A DNA stretch of 64,000 nucleotides from Vibrio penaeicida (GTDB lineage Bacteria > Pseudomonadota > Gammaproteobacteria > Enterobacterales > Vibrionaceae), in NCBI RefSeq assembly GCF_019977755.1, contig NZ_AP025144.1:1302001-1366000 (forward strand), written 5' to 3'. This document shows positions 50,984-59,594 of this stretch, in pieces. Within the stretch, counting starts at the first letter, position 1. Each line of letters begins with the position of its first letter. The notes beneath the pieces were generated by a model. It saw only the letters and a list, made by a program, of their open reading frames with translations, was not told the origin of the DNA and did no database searches. The position numbers were made by a program, and so were the translations under genes.

Positions 50984-51936
50984 TGAAATGGTCTGTCATT
51001 CTGACGGTTCTTTTACCTGTTTGGGCGCAAGCTGCAAATACTCAATACCCAGTTACCGTTGATAACTGTGGAACCCCACTTGTGATTAAAGAACGCCCTA
51101 GTCGAGCGGTATTTCATGATATCAATATGACGGAGATGGCATTTGCTCTCGGTTTGCAAGAGAGTATGGCTGGTGTGACTGGCATTTCTGGTTGGTACAA
51201 GATGTCCCCGAGCTTTGAAAAAAAGCTGGGTAATATTAAAGAGCTGGCACCCAAATACCCATCATTGGAAACCCTGATCACCTCCAAAGCCGATTTTTTC
51301 TTTGCAGGTTGGAATTATGGAATGAAGGTTGGGGGAGAGGTGACGCCAAAAACCTTAACTCCTTATGGGACCAATACCCTAATACTGTCTGAGAGCTGTA
51401 TCCATACCAATAAGTTAGAGCAAAGCGCAAACATGAACTTGTTGTATGACGATGTCATGAAGTTAGGTGTGATTTTTGATAGGCAAGAAAAAGCCAAATT
51501 ATTAGTCAAAGAATGGCAAAACAGAATTGCAGCTGTCTCAAAAAATCAGGGCTCCAGCGCAACGAAACCGAATGTGTTTCTGTATGACTCAGGTGAAGAT
51601 AAACCGTTTACCGCTGGAAAATACGCCATGCCTAACGCACTTATTCGGGTTGCTGGTGGAAATAACGTTACAGACAACATGGAAACCAGCTGGTCAACAA
51701 CATCGTGGGAACACGTTGCTAAAGAAAACCCTGACGTGATCATTCTTTTGGATTACCAAAGCGCGAGCGGTGCAGATGCTTTGCAAAACTTCTTAGAGCA
51801 ACACCCACTCATGCAGCACACAAAAGCAGTTAAAGATAAGCGATATGTAAAGCTTCGCTATGAACAACTTACCCCCGGTCCTGCCAATATAGATGCTATT
51901 GAAAAACTGTCACGTGCGCTATTTCCCAACAATTAG
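50983..51936 (+). CDS. Periplasmic substrate-binding protein (BtuF/FepB-like)
   Basis: A 317-residue exported protein with signal MKWSVILTVLLPVWAQA. The mature part has the helical-backbone fold of BtuF/FhuD-type proteins: TVDNCGTPLVIKERPSRAVF, NMTEMAFALGLQESMAGVTG, LETLITSKADFFFAGW and TTSWEHVAKENPDVIILLDY. It delivers the substrate to the permease encoded next. Aromatic and His positions do not let me choose between iron, haem, cobalamin or another chelate. It is coupled to both neighbours. Confidence 0.88.
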   Translation: MKWSVILTVLLPVWAQAANTQYPVTVDNCGTPLVIKERPSRAVFHDINMTEMAFALGLQESMAGVTGISGWYKMSPSFEKKLGNIKELAPKYPSLETLITSKADFFFAGWNYGMKVGGEVTPKTLTPYGTNTLILSESCIHTNKLEQSANMNLLYDDVMKLGVIFDRQEKAKLLVKEWQNRIAAVSKNQGSSATKPNVFLYDSGEDKPFTAGKYAMPNALIRVAGGNNVTDNMETSWSTTSWEHVAKENPDVIILLDYQSASGADALQNFLEQHPLMQHTKAVKDKRYVKLRYEQLTPGPANIDAIEKLSRALFPNN

Positions 51937-51942
51937 CGCTAA

Positions 51943-52944
51943 ATGAAGTCTCATTCTTACTCAATAATGTGGCTGCTCGGAGGAGCAGCTCTTCTTGTGG
52001 TATTTACATTAAGTCTAGTGCTTGGTTCCACAACGCTTTCTATGGACGAGCTGTTTATTGGATTGCGTTCGTTTGGCGACGATGACATGTCTATGACCAG
52101 CCGTATATTGATGGACCTGCGATTACCAAGAGCACTGCTTGCGGTCATTGCTGGAGCAGGGTTAGCGTTAGTTGGTGCTTTACTGCAAACCGCGACAAGA
52201 AATGACTTAGCTGACCCATTTTTATTTGGTTTGTCTTCAGGGGCTTCTGCTGGTGCTGTTTTAGTGATAACGCGCCTTGGTGACGCACTAGGGACTTGGT
52301 CTTTGCCAATAGCGGCGTTTGCCGGAGGCATCGTATCGGCATCGGCGGTGATCATCCTATTCTCCATTCAAAAGAAACGCGGGAATGACAACTTGGTTCT
52401 TTGTGGTCTTGCCATTTCATTTCTGTTTGGTGCCGTAACAAGCTTCCTCATTTATTCAGGGGACCAGAGAGCGGCCAGTTCAATTTTATTCTGGACCATG
52501 GGTGGATTAGGGTTAGCGCGCTGGGACAACTTATTCTTTGCACTCGCTGGCGTACTTGGTGTGGCAGCGTTGATTCTTAAGCGCTACCGAGATTTAGATA
52601 CGCTGCTAGTGGGCGATCAGACAACCCACTCGCTAGGCATTAATGTTCACAGGTTAAGAAGTGAAATTTTCATATGCAGTGCCTTTTGTACGGCATCCAT
52701 TGTTGCACTTACAGGGGTTGTCGGTTTTATTGGTTTGATGGTGCCACATTTGGTGCGACCTTTTTCTGGTATGACCCACCGAAAATTGTTGCCTTTGGTG
52801 GCGCTATGGGGAGCGGTGATGCTGACCACAGGTGATGTCGTCAGCCGAACTATTTTAGCGCCACAAGAACTGCCCGTTGGGATTATTACCGCCGCGCTTG
52901 GTGGGGTATTTGTGCTGTATCTTGTGTGGAAGAAAACCGTGTAA
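51943..52944 (+). CDS. FecCD-family ABC importer permease
   Basis: A 333-residue inner-membrane protein with ten helices in the BtuC/FecCD pattern: RLPRALLAVIAGAGLALVGA, NDLADPFLFGLSSGASAGAV, and the ATPase-contact region GFIGLMVPHLVRPFSG near residue 255. It works as a homodimer with the ATPase and binding protein. It follows the binding-protein gene by 6 bases and ends the operon at a terminator. Confidence 0.92.
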   Translation: MKSHSYSIMWLLGGAALLVVFTLSLVLGSTTLSMDELFIGLRSFGDDDMSMTSRILMDLRLPRALLAVIAGAGLALVGALLQTATRNDLADPFLFGLSSGASAGAVLVITRLGDALGTWSLPIAAFAGGIVSASAVIILFSIQKKRGNDNLVLCGLAISFLFGAVTSFLIYSGDQRAASSILFWTMGGLGLARWDNLFFALAGVLGVAALILKRYRDLDTLLVGDQTTHSLGINVHRLRSEIFICSAFCTASIVALTGVVGFIGLMVPHLVRPFSGMTHRKLLPLVALWGAVMLTTGDVVSRTILAPQELPVGIITAALGGVFVLYLVWKKTV

Positions 52945-52963
52945 CAGAAAATTGTATAAGAAG

Positions 52964-52996
52964 TTGGTACCTTAATTTTTTAGGTACCTTATTTTC
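52964..52996 (+). terminator. Terminator of the importer operon
   Basis: Arms GGTACCTTAA-like: GGTACCT (52966-52972) and AGGTACC (52982-52988), loop TAATTTTTT, followed by TTATTTTC. Moderate strength. Confidence 0.7.
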
Positions 52997-53022
52997 TATC
53001 TGTATACCCTTTCCATTGTTCA

Positions 53023-53319
53023 TTACTCTTCTTCTTCGTCGGCGCAGCACTCGTCGAGCAAGAAGCTGATCACGCCTCGGAGCTTTTCGTATTCAGCGAC
53101 ACAAAAAAGCGTTCTCCCTTCTCGGCGCTGTGTCAGTAAACCTGCTGAAACCAACCCCGATATGTGATGCGAAAGTGTCGATCCTGGGATCGCAAGGCTT
53201 TCTTGAAGCCCTCCAACTGCAATACCTCTAAACCCTGCTTTCACAACACTTTTGTAAATAGTCAGCCTTGTTGGGTGCCCTAACTCTTTCAGAGACTTCG
53301 CGACGATTTCGATGTCCAT
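53023..53319 (-). CDS. ArsR/SmtB-family metalloregulator
   Basis: A 98-residue winged-HTH repressor: LKELGHPTRLTIYKSVVKAG, then SLAIPGSTLSHHISGLVSAG as the recognition region. It has a C-terminal Cys pair in LDECCADEEEE, a likely site for As(III) or another thiophilic metal. It is divergent from the ArsP-type permease gene, and two nearly identical palindromes lie in the shared 106 bases. Confidence 0.9.
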   Translation of the reverse strand: MDIEIVAKSLKELGHPTRLTIYKSVVKAGFRGIAVGGLQESLAIPGSTLSHHISGLVSAGLLTQRREGRTLFCVAEYEKLRGVISFLLDECCADEEEE

Positions 53320-53339
53320 TTAGATTCCTCTCTAACATT

Positions 53340-53363
53340 ATATTTCGATATTACTAGAAATAT
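53340..53363. promoter_or_regulatory. ArsR operator, site 1
   Basis: A 24-bp site, ATATTTCGATATT... ending ...CTAGAAATAT, with inverted arms ATATTTC and GAAATAT. It lies 21 bases upstream of the arsR-like start. Confidence 0.65.
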
Positions 53364-53388
53364 CTTGATCATTCTATTGGTAAGGAAT

Positions 53389-53412
53389 ATATTTCGAATA
53401 TTCTAGAAATAT
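53389..53412. promoter_or_regulatory. ArsR operator, site 2
   Basis: A second 24-bp copy with arms ATATTTC and GAAATAT, 20 of 24 positions like site 1 and 49 bp from it. It lies 14 bases upstream of the permease ATG, where a bound repressor would block transcription or initiation. Confidence 0.65.
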
Positions 53413-53425
53413 AGAGATTTGAATT

Positions 53426-54343
53426 ATGTTCGATATAAACTCACTCGCTTTGCAAGAAACGTTATCCATGTTCGTCTTTTTAGCAGTAGAGCTAACCATA
53501 CTTTTTTTAGCCATTAGTTATGTGGTGGGGGTTATTCAACTGTACATTCCGCCCCAAAAAATCCAGAGCATACTGAGTAGCAAAAATGGTAAAGGGTATG
53601 TGGTTGCCGCTTTCCTAGGTGCAGTCACCCCTTTCTGCTCTTGCTCAACGATCCCGTTCTTAAAGGGGCTATTAAGAGCAAAAGCAGGCTTTGGAACCAT
53701 GATGGTATTTCTATTTGCTAGCCCGTTGTTGAACCCCATCATTATTGGATTGTTTGCGATCACATTTGGTTATCAAGTCACAATATTGTATTTCTCAGTG
53801 GCTATGGGGGTGTCTGTGATAGCAGGGTACTCTCTCGAAAAATTCGGATTTGAAAAGTACATCAAGCCTGAAGTCTATGATGCATCAATTGCAAAAGGGT
53901 GTGGAACAACGTGCAGTGAGAGTAATAAACCAGAAAGCAAATGGGTAAGGGTTTGGCATAGTACTTGGAACGATTTTAAAAAGGTCTTACCCTTCTTGAT
54001 TGGTGGTATTGCCATTGGTTCGATTATCTACGGTTTTATGCCCACGGAATTTATCGCAAGTGTCGCGAGTAAGGATAACCCTTTGGCTATTCCCGTTGCA
54101 GCTGTGATTGGTATCCCACTCTACGTTCGTGCTGAAGCAGTTATTCCACTGAGTGCGGCACTTGCAGCCAAAGGCATGGGGCTTGGCGCGGTAATGGCGT
54201 TAATAATCGGGAGTGCAGGAGCCAGCTTAACAGAAGTTATCTTGTTAAAATCGATGTTTAAAAATACCCTAGTTGTCTCTTTTATCGCTGTGATTTTGTC
54301 TATGGCTATCGGTGCAGGGCTGCTCCACAATGTTCTGTTTTAG
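53426..54343 (+). CDS. ArsP-family permease (UPF0718)
   Basis: A 305-residue membrane protein with about eight helices. The cysteine motif VTPFCSCSTIPF near residue 70 is characteristic of the ArsP/UPF0718 group; known members export trivalent organoarsenicals. A cytosolic loop contains KGCGTTCSES with another Cys pair. The second half repeats the topology (AVIGIPLYVRAEAVIPLSAA). The divergent ArsR-type repressor and operators support metalloid or metal efflux; the exact ion is not known. Confidence 0.88.
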   Translation: MFDINSLALQETLSMFVFLAVELTILFLAISYVVGVIQLYIPPQKIQSILSSKNGKGYVVAAFLGAVTPFCSCSTIPFLKGLLRAKAGFGTMMVFLFASPLLNPIIIGLFAITFGYQVTILYFSVAMGVSVIAGYSLEKFGFEKYIKPEVYDASIAKGCGTTCSESNKPESKWVRVWHSTWNDFKKVLPFLIGGIAIGSIIYGFMPTEFIASVASKDNPLAIPVAAVIGIPLYVRAEAVIPLSAALAAKGMGLGAVMALIIGSAGASLTEVILLKSMFKNTLVVSFIAVILSMAIGAGLLHNVLF

Positions 54344-54424
54344 CCATTAGTAGACTTTTAGTTTCAGAACATTCTGAGAAAGGCGAACTGTGTACAATCG
54401 AGTGTTTAAACGGATGGAAGCATA

Positions 54425-54886
54425 ATGAATACTGGAACACCGGAAAGACTCTGCTTCAAATATGTCGCTCCGGACGATCGCGATTTTCTATCTTTAGTGA
54501 AGGAACTAAACAAGAGCCTAACTTCTATTACGAGTGATAGCGGTGAGAGTTCGTTCAAGGTAGAAGCGTTTAACTCGGAAAAAGATGGATATCTGGTGGG
54601 TTATTTAAATGGTGAACCGACCGTATGCGGCGGATTTCGTTATCATTCAGAATCCGCCTGCGAAATAAAACGTATGTACTCCGCGAAACCGGGGCTAGGG
54701 TCACTACTGTTGGGTGAATTGGAGTCATACGCATTCAGCAAAGGGTATCGTTCGGCTTTGCTGTCTACGAGACGAGTGAATACAAAAGCGGTTTCTTTCT
54801 ACGAAAAACACGGATACCACAATATTCCAGCGTATGGGAAATATGTTGGGAGAAAGGTTTCCGTGTGCTTAGGAAAGAAACTGTAG
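54425..54886 (+). CDS. GNAT-family acetyltransferase
   Basis: A 153-residue acetyltransferase. The fold is marked by VCGGFRYHSESACEIKRMYS, the acetyl-CoA loop SAKPGLGSLLLGELESYAFS and the C-terminal TKAVSFYEKHGYHNIP. Members acetylate amines on proteins or small molecules; the substrate is unknown. It follows the permease gene by about 80 bases and is convergent with the dehydrogenase gene. Confidence 0.87.
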   Translation: MNTGTPERLCFKYVAPDDRDFLSLVKELNKSLTSITSDSGESSFKVEAFNSEKDGYLVGYLNGEPTVCGGFRYHSESACEIKRMYSAKPGLGSLLLGELESYAFSKGYRSALLSTRRVNTKAVSFYEKHGYHNIPAYGKYVGRKVSVCLGKKL

Positions 54887-54910
54887 TCGTTATCCACTCA
54901 CCCATTGCAC

Positions 54911-55666
54911 TTATTGCGCTGTCCACCCTAAATCGATGGATAAGCTTGATCCTGTTATTGATCTACCCGCATCACTGACTAAATACTTCACCATGGCTCC
55001 CACCTCTTCGGGTTCTATCATTCTTTTAATTGCGGCGTTTTTCAGCATGATCTCTTGAACGACGGAATCGTAATCCAAATTGTGGTTAGCGGCTTGGTCT
55101 GCAATTTGTTTTTCCACTAAAGGTGTTTTGACATAGGCAGGGCAGATAGCGTTCGCGGTAATGCCACATTTGCCGCCTTCTAGCGCGGAAGATTTAGTTA
55201 ACCCAACTAACCCATGTTTTGCGGTCACATAAGCGGCTTTATACGGCGACGCGACTTGACCATGAATAGAAGCAATATTAATAATTCTCCCCCAATTATT
55301 GGCTTTCATTGGTGCCCAGCAGTACTTAGTGAGCAGGAAAGGGGAAGTAAGCATCACAGAAAGCATTTTAGATAAGACATTTTCAGGGAAAGTTTCTATC
55401 GGGCTAACATGCTGAAACCCTGCGTTGTTCACTAAAATGTCGATTCTGCCAAGCTTGGATAGAACTTGTTCGACAAGCGCTTTGTTGTTCGATTCCAGAG
55501 AGAGATCGGCACAGAAAAACTCGCACCCGAGTTCAAATGCCGCTTGTTTGCCTTCACTCTCATTCAAATCAGCGATAGCCACTCGGATTCCCTCGAACGC
55601 TAAAGCTTTAGCAATGGCGTATCCTATACCGCTTGTTCCACCTGTCACGATTGCGACTTTAACCAT
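54911..55666 (-). CDS. 3-hydroxybutyrate dehydrogenase (SDR)
   Basis: A 251-residue NAD-dependent short-chain dehydrogenase. The TGGTSGIG cofactor motif is at residues 8-15 and NNAG at about 85. The catalytic Ser lies in NIASIHGQVASP and the Tyr/Lys in AAYVTAKHG. The pattern GFQHVSPIETFP, ICPAYVKTPLVEKQI and ITGSSLSIDLGWTAQ is that of D-3-hydroxybutyrate dehydrogenase, which interconverts 3-hydroxybutyrate and acetoacetate. No other polyhydroxybutyrate gene is near. Confidence 0.88.
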   Translation of the reverse strand: MVKVAIVTGGTSGIGYAIAKALAFEGIRVAIADLNESEGKQAAFELGCEFFCADLSLESNNKALVEQVLSKLGRIDILVNNAGFQHVSPIETFPENVLSKMLSVMLTSPFLLTKYCWAPMKANNWGRIINIASIHGQVASPYKAAYVTAKHGLVGLTKSSALEGGKCGITANAICPAYVKTPLVEKQIADQAANHNLDYDSVVQEIMLKNAAIKRMIEPEEVGAMVKYLVSDAGRSITGSSLSIDLGWTAQ

Positions 55667-55919
55667 TCAGTTTCTCCTTTCCTGCTGTTGAATAACCCGC
55701 TCTCAGGTTAATGTGAGACTCGGTATAGAACAAAAACTAACCGAAATTACAGTGTAATTGAAATTGGTACGTGAGACTTTGCTGTCGATACAGGTTCAGA
55801 ATTTTGGGACTTTATCATCATTGCATGGAATGAAGTTCGCAGAACCCAATTTGGTGCGCGGAAACCTTTTCAGAGATCAGTAAGATGTATAGAAATTAAG
55901 CGAATTGAAGGAGATAACA

Positions 55920-56222
55920 ATGATAAGGCATCTACTACTTGTAGAGTTTAAAGAAGCAGCACAGCAAGAGCAGATCCAATCGTTGCTTGGCTTATTTTTG
56001 GAGATACCCAATACAGTGAAAGGTGTTGCGTCTGTTGAGTGGGGCAAAAATGATAGCCCAGAAGGGAAAAACAAAAATTATACGCATTGTATTTTTATGA
56101 CGTTTGCAGATGAAGAAGGGCGTCAGAACTATTTAAAACACCCAGAGCATGAATCGTTAAAAGCGCAATTTCACCCTATCTTAGAAGACATTATCGTGCT
56201 TGATTACATCCCAACATGTTAA
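55920..56222 (+). CDS. Dabb (stress-response A/B barrel) domain protein
   Basis: A 100-residue protein that begins MIRHLLLVEFKEAAQQEQIQ and has the VKGVASVEWGKNDSPEG, YTHCIFMTFADEEGRQNYL and HPEHESLKAQF segments of the Dabb domain, a dimeric ferredoxin-like barrel. The function is unknown. A perfect GGAG ribosome-binding site precedes the ATG; an in-frame TTG five codons earlier is not needed. Divergent from the dehydrogenase gene. Confidence 0.87.
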   Translation: MIRHLLLVEFKEAAQQEQIQSLLGLFLEIPNTVKGVASVEWGKNDSPEGKNKNYTHCIFMTFADEEGRQNYLKHPEHESLKAQFHPILEDIIVLDYIPTC

Positions 56223-56437
56223 ACCATTGGCTCTTATGCGCATGAAAGAGGGGGGGGAGCTTGGTATTGTTACGTTATCAGCTCTACTCCGAAAAAAGTT
56301 CCTTTGTTAGCAGAAGAATTTTCCGGCAAACCTTCATTTTTGAACCACGAAGACAGTTACGTTAAAAAACATTGACCAAAGCGTGGTTATTTATAGAATG
56401 CATTCCTTACGTTGTATTGATAATTTTAATTAAACAA

Positions 56438-56785
56438 ATGAATCGAAAATTTTTTGCTGTCTCTCTGTTGATGCTCAGCAGTCAAATATCTTCTCTTGCT
56501 CACGCTAATTCCATTCTCTACGATTCCTGTGACCGAAATTCGCATGCTTATTCCAGTACCAACTGCAATGAAGATTCGAAGAAAGAAAGTGGCTTTGAAT
56601 ACGAGGGTTCCATATGGGAAAGTGATGAATCTGACGAACCACTTATCACTTTTATGGACCGAGGACGCTCTCCAACCGACAGTGATTGGAAAGCGATGGA
56701 TATCGAAGATAAGGTACTGAACGAGCAAAGAAACGATTGTGCCCGTCGTGACGCTAATGATTGCATCATTTACGAGAATGATTAG
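56438..56785 (+). CDS. Exported small acidic protein, unknown
   Basis: A 115-residue protein with a signal peptide (MNRKFFAVSLLMLSSQISSL...AHA). The mature part is acidic with four to five cysteines (LYDSCDRNS, STNCNEDSK, NDCARRDANDC) that could form disulfides. I do not recognise a family. The frame opens 22 codons upstream, but the ATG at 56438 gives the clean signal peptide. The ribosome-binding site is weak. An 8-G run lies in the upstream gap at 56250-56257. Confidence 0.55.
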   Translation: MNRKFFAVSLLMLSSQISSLAHANSILYDSCDRNSHAYSSTNCNEDSKKESGFEYEGSIWESDESDEPLITFMDRGRSPTDSDWKAMDIEDKVLNEQRNDCARRDANDCIIYEND

Positions 56786-57273
56786 GAAAGTGTGTTAGTC
56801 CTCAAACTGTATTGTGCCTACCGATTTTGCTTGTGAAATAAAATTGGCCACCTAAATCGTTAAGATTCTCCGCGAATCCATCCAAGAGTTTGGGTACACT
56901 TTGTTTTTTCTCAAGGTGCACTCAAAACCATGACGACTCATCACGCAACAATCCGTTGGCAAAAATTGGAAAATCAAACGTTTACTGATAGCCAATTCAG
57001 CCGTGCACATTCTTGGGAATTTGACGGTGGAATATGCCTACAAGCGTCTTCTTCTCCTTTAGTTATTCCTTCTCCTTTGTCAGATGAAACGGCTGTTGAT
57101 CCAGAAGAGGCGTATGTTGCCACACTTTCGAGCTGCCATATGATGGCTTTTTTGGCGATTGCCGCTAAGCGAAGATATGTAGTGGAGCATTACGAAGACA
57201 AAGCGTTCGGAACATTATCGGAAGGTGAAGACGGAAAGCAGTGGATCAGCAACGTGTCACTAAACCCAAATGT

Positions 57274-58704
57274 TAACACCTATCACTTAAGGTGTTTTGA
57301 GCGTACTGGGTAACGAGTTTTACTAATACGAACGGTTCTTGGTTTGGACCGTTTTTTTCGTTTAGGTAATATGTAACGTTTTACCCGCTCCCTCATCGCT
57401 CTCAGCTTTTTGGGAACCGAACCTGGTGAAGCTATCGCGCACCACATGAGTTCATCTTGGATATCTCGAAGTGCCATCATAAAACTTATCCGTAAAGGTG
57501 ACACCTTTGCTTCTTTCGCGATACGGCTTATCTCTAAGCGAACCGAGTTATAAGCAATCAATATCCCCCAAACTTCTTGCTCTATACCTTCTACCGATTG
57601 ACTTCGAAGAAGTAATTCATCTTCCAACATGTCATGTTTTATTTCCCCATAACTGTTCTCTACTTCCCACCGTTCAAAATAGACATCCAGTAAGGACTGA
57701 AAGTCATATTGCCTATCGGTAAGAGAGGTCAGTACACCTTTAATATGGTTAGGTTGCTCTGATTCCGGGTACAAAGCCAGCCTCGCATACCACTTCTCGG
57801 GGAGACTCGGATCTTGCTTTCGTGCATGCGCTGACACATCCATCTCGACAATCAGATCACGCCCTTCATCATCTAACTGTTCCATGATTTTATATTGCGT
57901 ATTTGATTTTATTGGGGTCATCCAGTGACTGGAACCGTGTTGGCGTTGCCAATTGAGCATCAACTCGGCACTTAAATAACATCGGTCAAAAATTGTGAGA
58001 GAGTTTGGTTTCGTTGAAGAAATGAGCTTCTTGGCGTAACTCACTTCACCCATTGAACTTGAACCAAAAGCAACATCATGGAGTAAGCGACTGCGAAGGG
58101 AGCAAAACGCGCATAGTCGAACTACGGGATATTCCGTATGTTGAGTTTTACTGTGCTTCACATACTGATAATGCTTAGCAAGCGCATGGGTACCATGAGT
58201 TCTAAATTGGGTACCATCAACCGAAAATAGCCTCAAGCCAAACCACTTATCCTCACTATCTTCCGATTTTGTCCAATGCTGAGCAGTCAACGAAAACAAA
58301 GCTTCCAATGGTTTGGCGGTTAAGCGTTTTCTAGCTTGAGGGATCGCACTAGGAGCAATGGACTCTCCCAAAGAGTTAGAAAGCTTCAGGTCTAATTTGT
58401 CTAGGACATCCGTAATCGGTCTGTCTCTATATAAACCGATACCGACAAGTAACCAAACAACGAGCTCAGCAGGCAGCTTTCTTCGCCTCAAACTGGCTTT
58501 ATTGGTCACGTCGAGCGCCTGCTCTATCCATTCAAGAGGCAGCTCTTTTTGAAACAAAGCTAGAGATTCTGGAGCGGCATAATCATCAACATCAATGAGC
58601 CAGTGCGCCAACATAAAAATACCCTCAGTTCGTAAAGTTCTGAGGGTATTGTTAACCATCTGTAGGATCGTTCAACCGATCAAATGCTTAACTGATCGGT
58701 GTTA
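57274..58704 (-). mobile_element. Complete IS4-family insertion sequence
   Basis: A 1431-bp element. Inverted ends are TAACACCTATCACTTAAGG (left) and TAACACCGATCAGTTAAGC (right, read inward), matching at 16 of 19 positions. The 10-bp direct repeat ACCCAAATGT flanks it at 57264-57273 and 58705-58714, the length expected for IS4. One transposase gene fills it on the minus strand. It interrupts an osmC-family gene. Confidence 0.93.
57283..58614 (-). CDS. IS4-family transposase
   Basis: A 443-residue transposase. The N-terminal IS4-type domain is MLAHWLIDVDDYAAPESLAL...LPLEWIEQALD. The DDE core has FSVDGTQFRTHGT (first Asp), LTIFDRCYLS (second Asp) and the YREK-type signature in YFERWEVENSYGEIKHDML (Glu). 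The ATG at 58614 follows GAGGG; an earlier start at 58659 is not needed. No frameshift or internal stop is present, so the element may be active. Confidence 0.93.
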   Translation of the reverse strand: MLAHWLIDVDDYAAPESLALFQKELPLEWIEQALDVTNKASLRRRKLPAELVVWLLVGIGLYRDRPITDVLDKLDLKLSNSLGESIAPSAIPQARKRLTAKPLEALFSLTAQHWTKSEDSEDKWFGLRLFSVDGTQFRTHGTHALAKHYQYVKHSKTQHTEYPVVRLCAFCSLRSRLLHDVAFGSSSMGEVSYAKKLISSTKPNSLTIFDRCYLSAELMLNWQRQHGSSHWMTPIKSNTQYKIMEQLDDEGRDLIVEMDVSAHARKQDPSLPEKWYARLALYPESEQPNHIKGVLTSLTDRQYDFQSLLDVYFERWEVENSYGEIKHDMLEDELLLRSQSVEGIEQEVWGILIAYNSVRLEISRIAKEAKVSPLRISFMMALRDIQDELMWCAIASPGSVPKKLRAMRERVKRYILPKRKKRSKPRTVRISKTRYPVRSKHLK

Positions 58705-58896
58705 ACCCAAATGTGGTTTTTTCTGGAAGTAAAATTCCAACTCCAGAACAACTTCAAAAGCTGCACACAATGGCTCACAAAAACTGTTTTATCGCGAACT
58801 CTGTGAAATCCAAAATTGAAATCCATTCGTAAGATATATACTCAAGCTACCTCAACTCTGAGGTTAACTACCTTCTAATACAGTGTAGGGGAATCA

Positions 58897-59421
58897 ATGA
58901 AAATTATCGGCGTGGTCTTATCCATATTATTTTTGAGTGGCTGTTTAGGTATGCCAGACAAAGTACAACCAGTGCAAGAATTTGCTGGAGAGCGATATTT
59001 AGGGAAATGGTATGAAATCGCGAGGTTGGATCATTCGTTTGAGCGTGGATTAGAGCAGGTAACGGCGGAATATTCTTGGCGCGAAGATGGCGGTATTCGC
59101 GTTGTAAATCGCGGTTACTCCCTCGAAGATAAAGAGTGGAGCCAAGCGGAAGGCAAGGCGTACTTTGTTGAAGGCGATGATCAAGGTTACTTGAAGGTGT
59201 CATTCTTTGGACCGTTTTACGGTTCTTACGTGGTATTTGAACTGGAAAAAGAAGGTTATGATTACGCTTTCGTTTCGGGACCAGATAACTCCTACCTTTG
59301 GTTGTTGTCTCGTACACCTGAAGTTAGCCAAGAGATTAAGGACAAGTTTGTAGAGATCTCTAAAGCAAAAGGTTTTAACACCAGTGAGCTGATATTCGTG
59401 AATCAGCAACCTTTCAAATAG
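58897..59421 (+). CDS. blc: Outer-membrane lipocalin Blc
   Basis: A 174-residue lipoprotein with signal MKIIGVVLSILFLSGC (lipobox LSGC). The lipocalin fold is shown by the GxW motif in RYLGKWYEIARLDHSFERGL, by RVVNRGYS, and by YDYAFVSGPDNSYLWLLSRTP. Bacterial lipocalins bind lipids such as lysophospholipids at the outer membrane. It stands alone after the IS-disrupted osmC gene. Confidence 0.92.
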   Translation: MKIIGVVLSILFLSGCLGMPDKVQPVQEFAGERYLGKWYEIARLDHSFERGLEQVTAEYSWREDGGIRVVNRGYSLEDKEWSQAEGKAYFVEGDDQGYLKVSFFGPFYGSYVVFELEKEGYDYAFVSGPDNSYLWLLSRTPEVSQEIKDKFVEISKAKGFNTSELIFVNQQPFK

Positions 59422-59594
59422 ACCTATCTAATGCAGTCTCAAAGCATTTATACCTGAGCTGGGTATAAATGCGAGGCGGCTCGGATGTTCTATTCAAGTC
59501 GCTCAATAAGCTCATAAAATCGAAACACAAGTCAAATCACGTATATTGAATTTGTGGCATATTTTGCTCAAACCAGAATATGTATAGGCGAAAA

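Larger units (their letters stand above)
56930..58832 (+). pseudogene. OsmC-family peroxiredoxin gene split by an IS4-family insertion
   Basis: The 5' part (56930-57273) encodes the OsmC N-terminal half with the peroxidatic region VATLSSCHMMAFLAIAA. The 3' part (58715-58832) encodes VFSGSKIPTPEQLQKLHTMA and KNCFIANSVK, which carries the second conserved Cys, ending at TAA 58830-58832. Removing the IS and one 10-bp duplication restores a single frame of 153 residues, the usual size. OsmC/Ohr proteins reduce organic peroxides. As it stands, the reading frame runs into the IS and stops at 57313, losing the second Cys, so the product should be inactive. Confidence 0.9.

Noticed and set aside
56250..56257. 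Run of eight G residues as a phase-variable site
   Set aside because: It lies between genes, 180 bases before the next start, with no sign of controlling a frame or promoter spacing.
58850..58869. TGAGGTTAACTA shared with the right end of the repeat at 49896-50094
   Set aside because: Only about 13 bases match and no second end is present; probably chance or a very decayed remnant.
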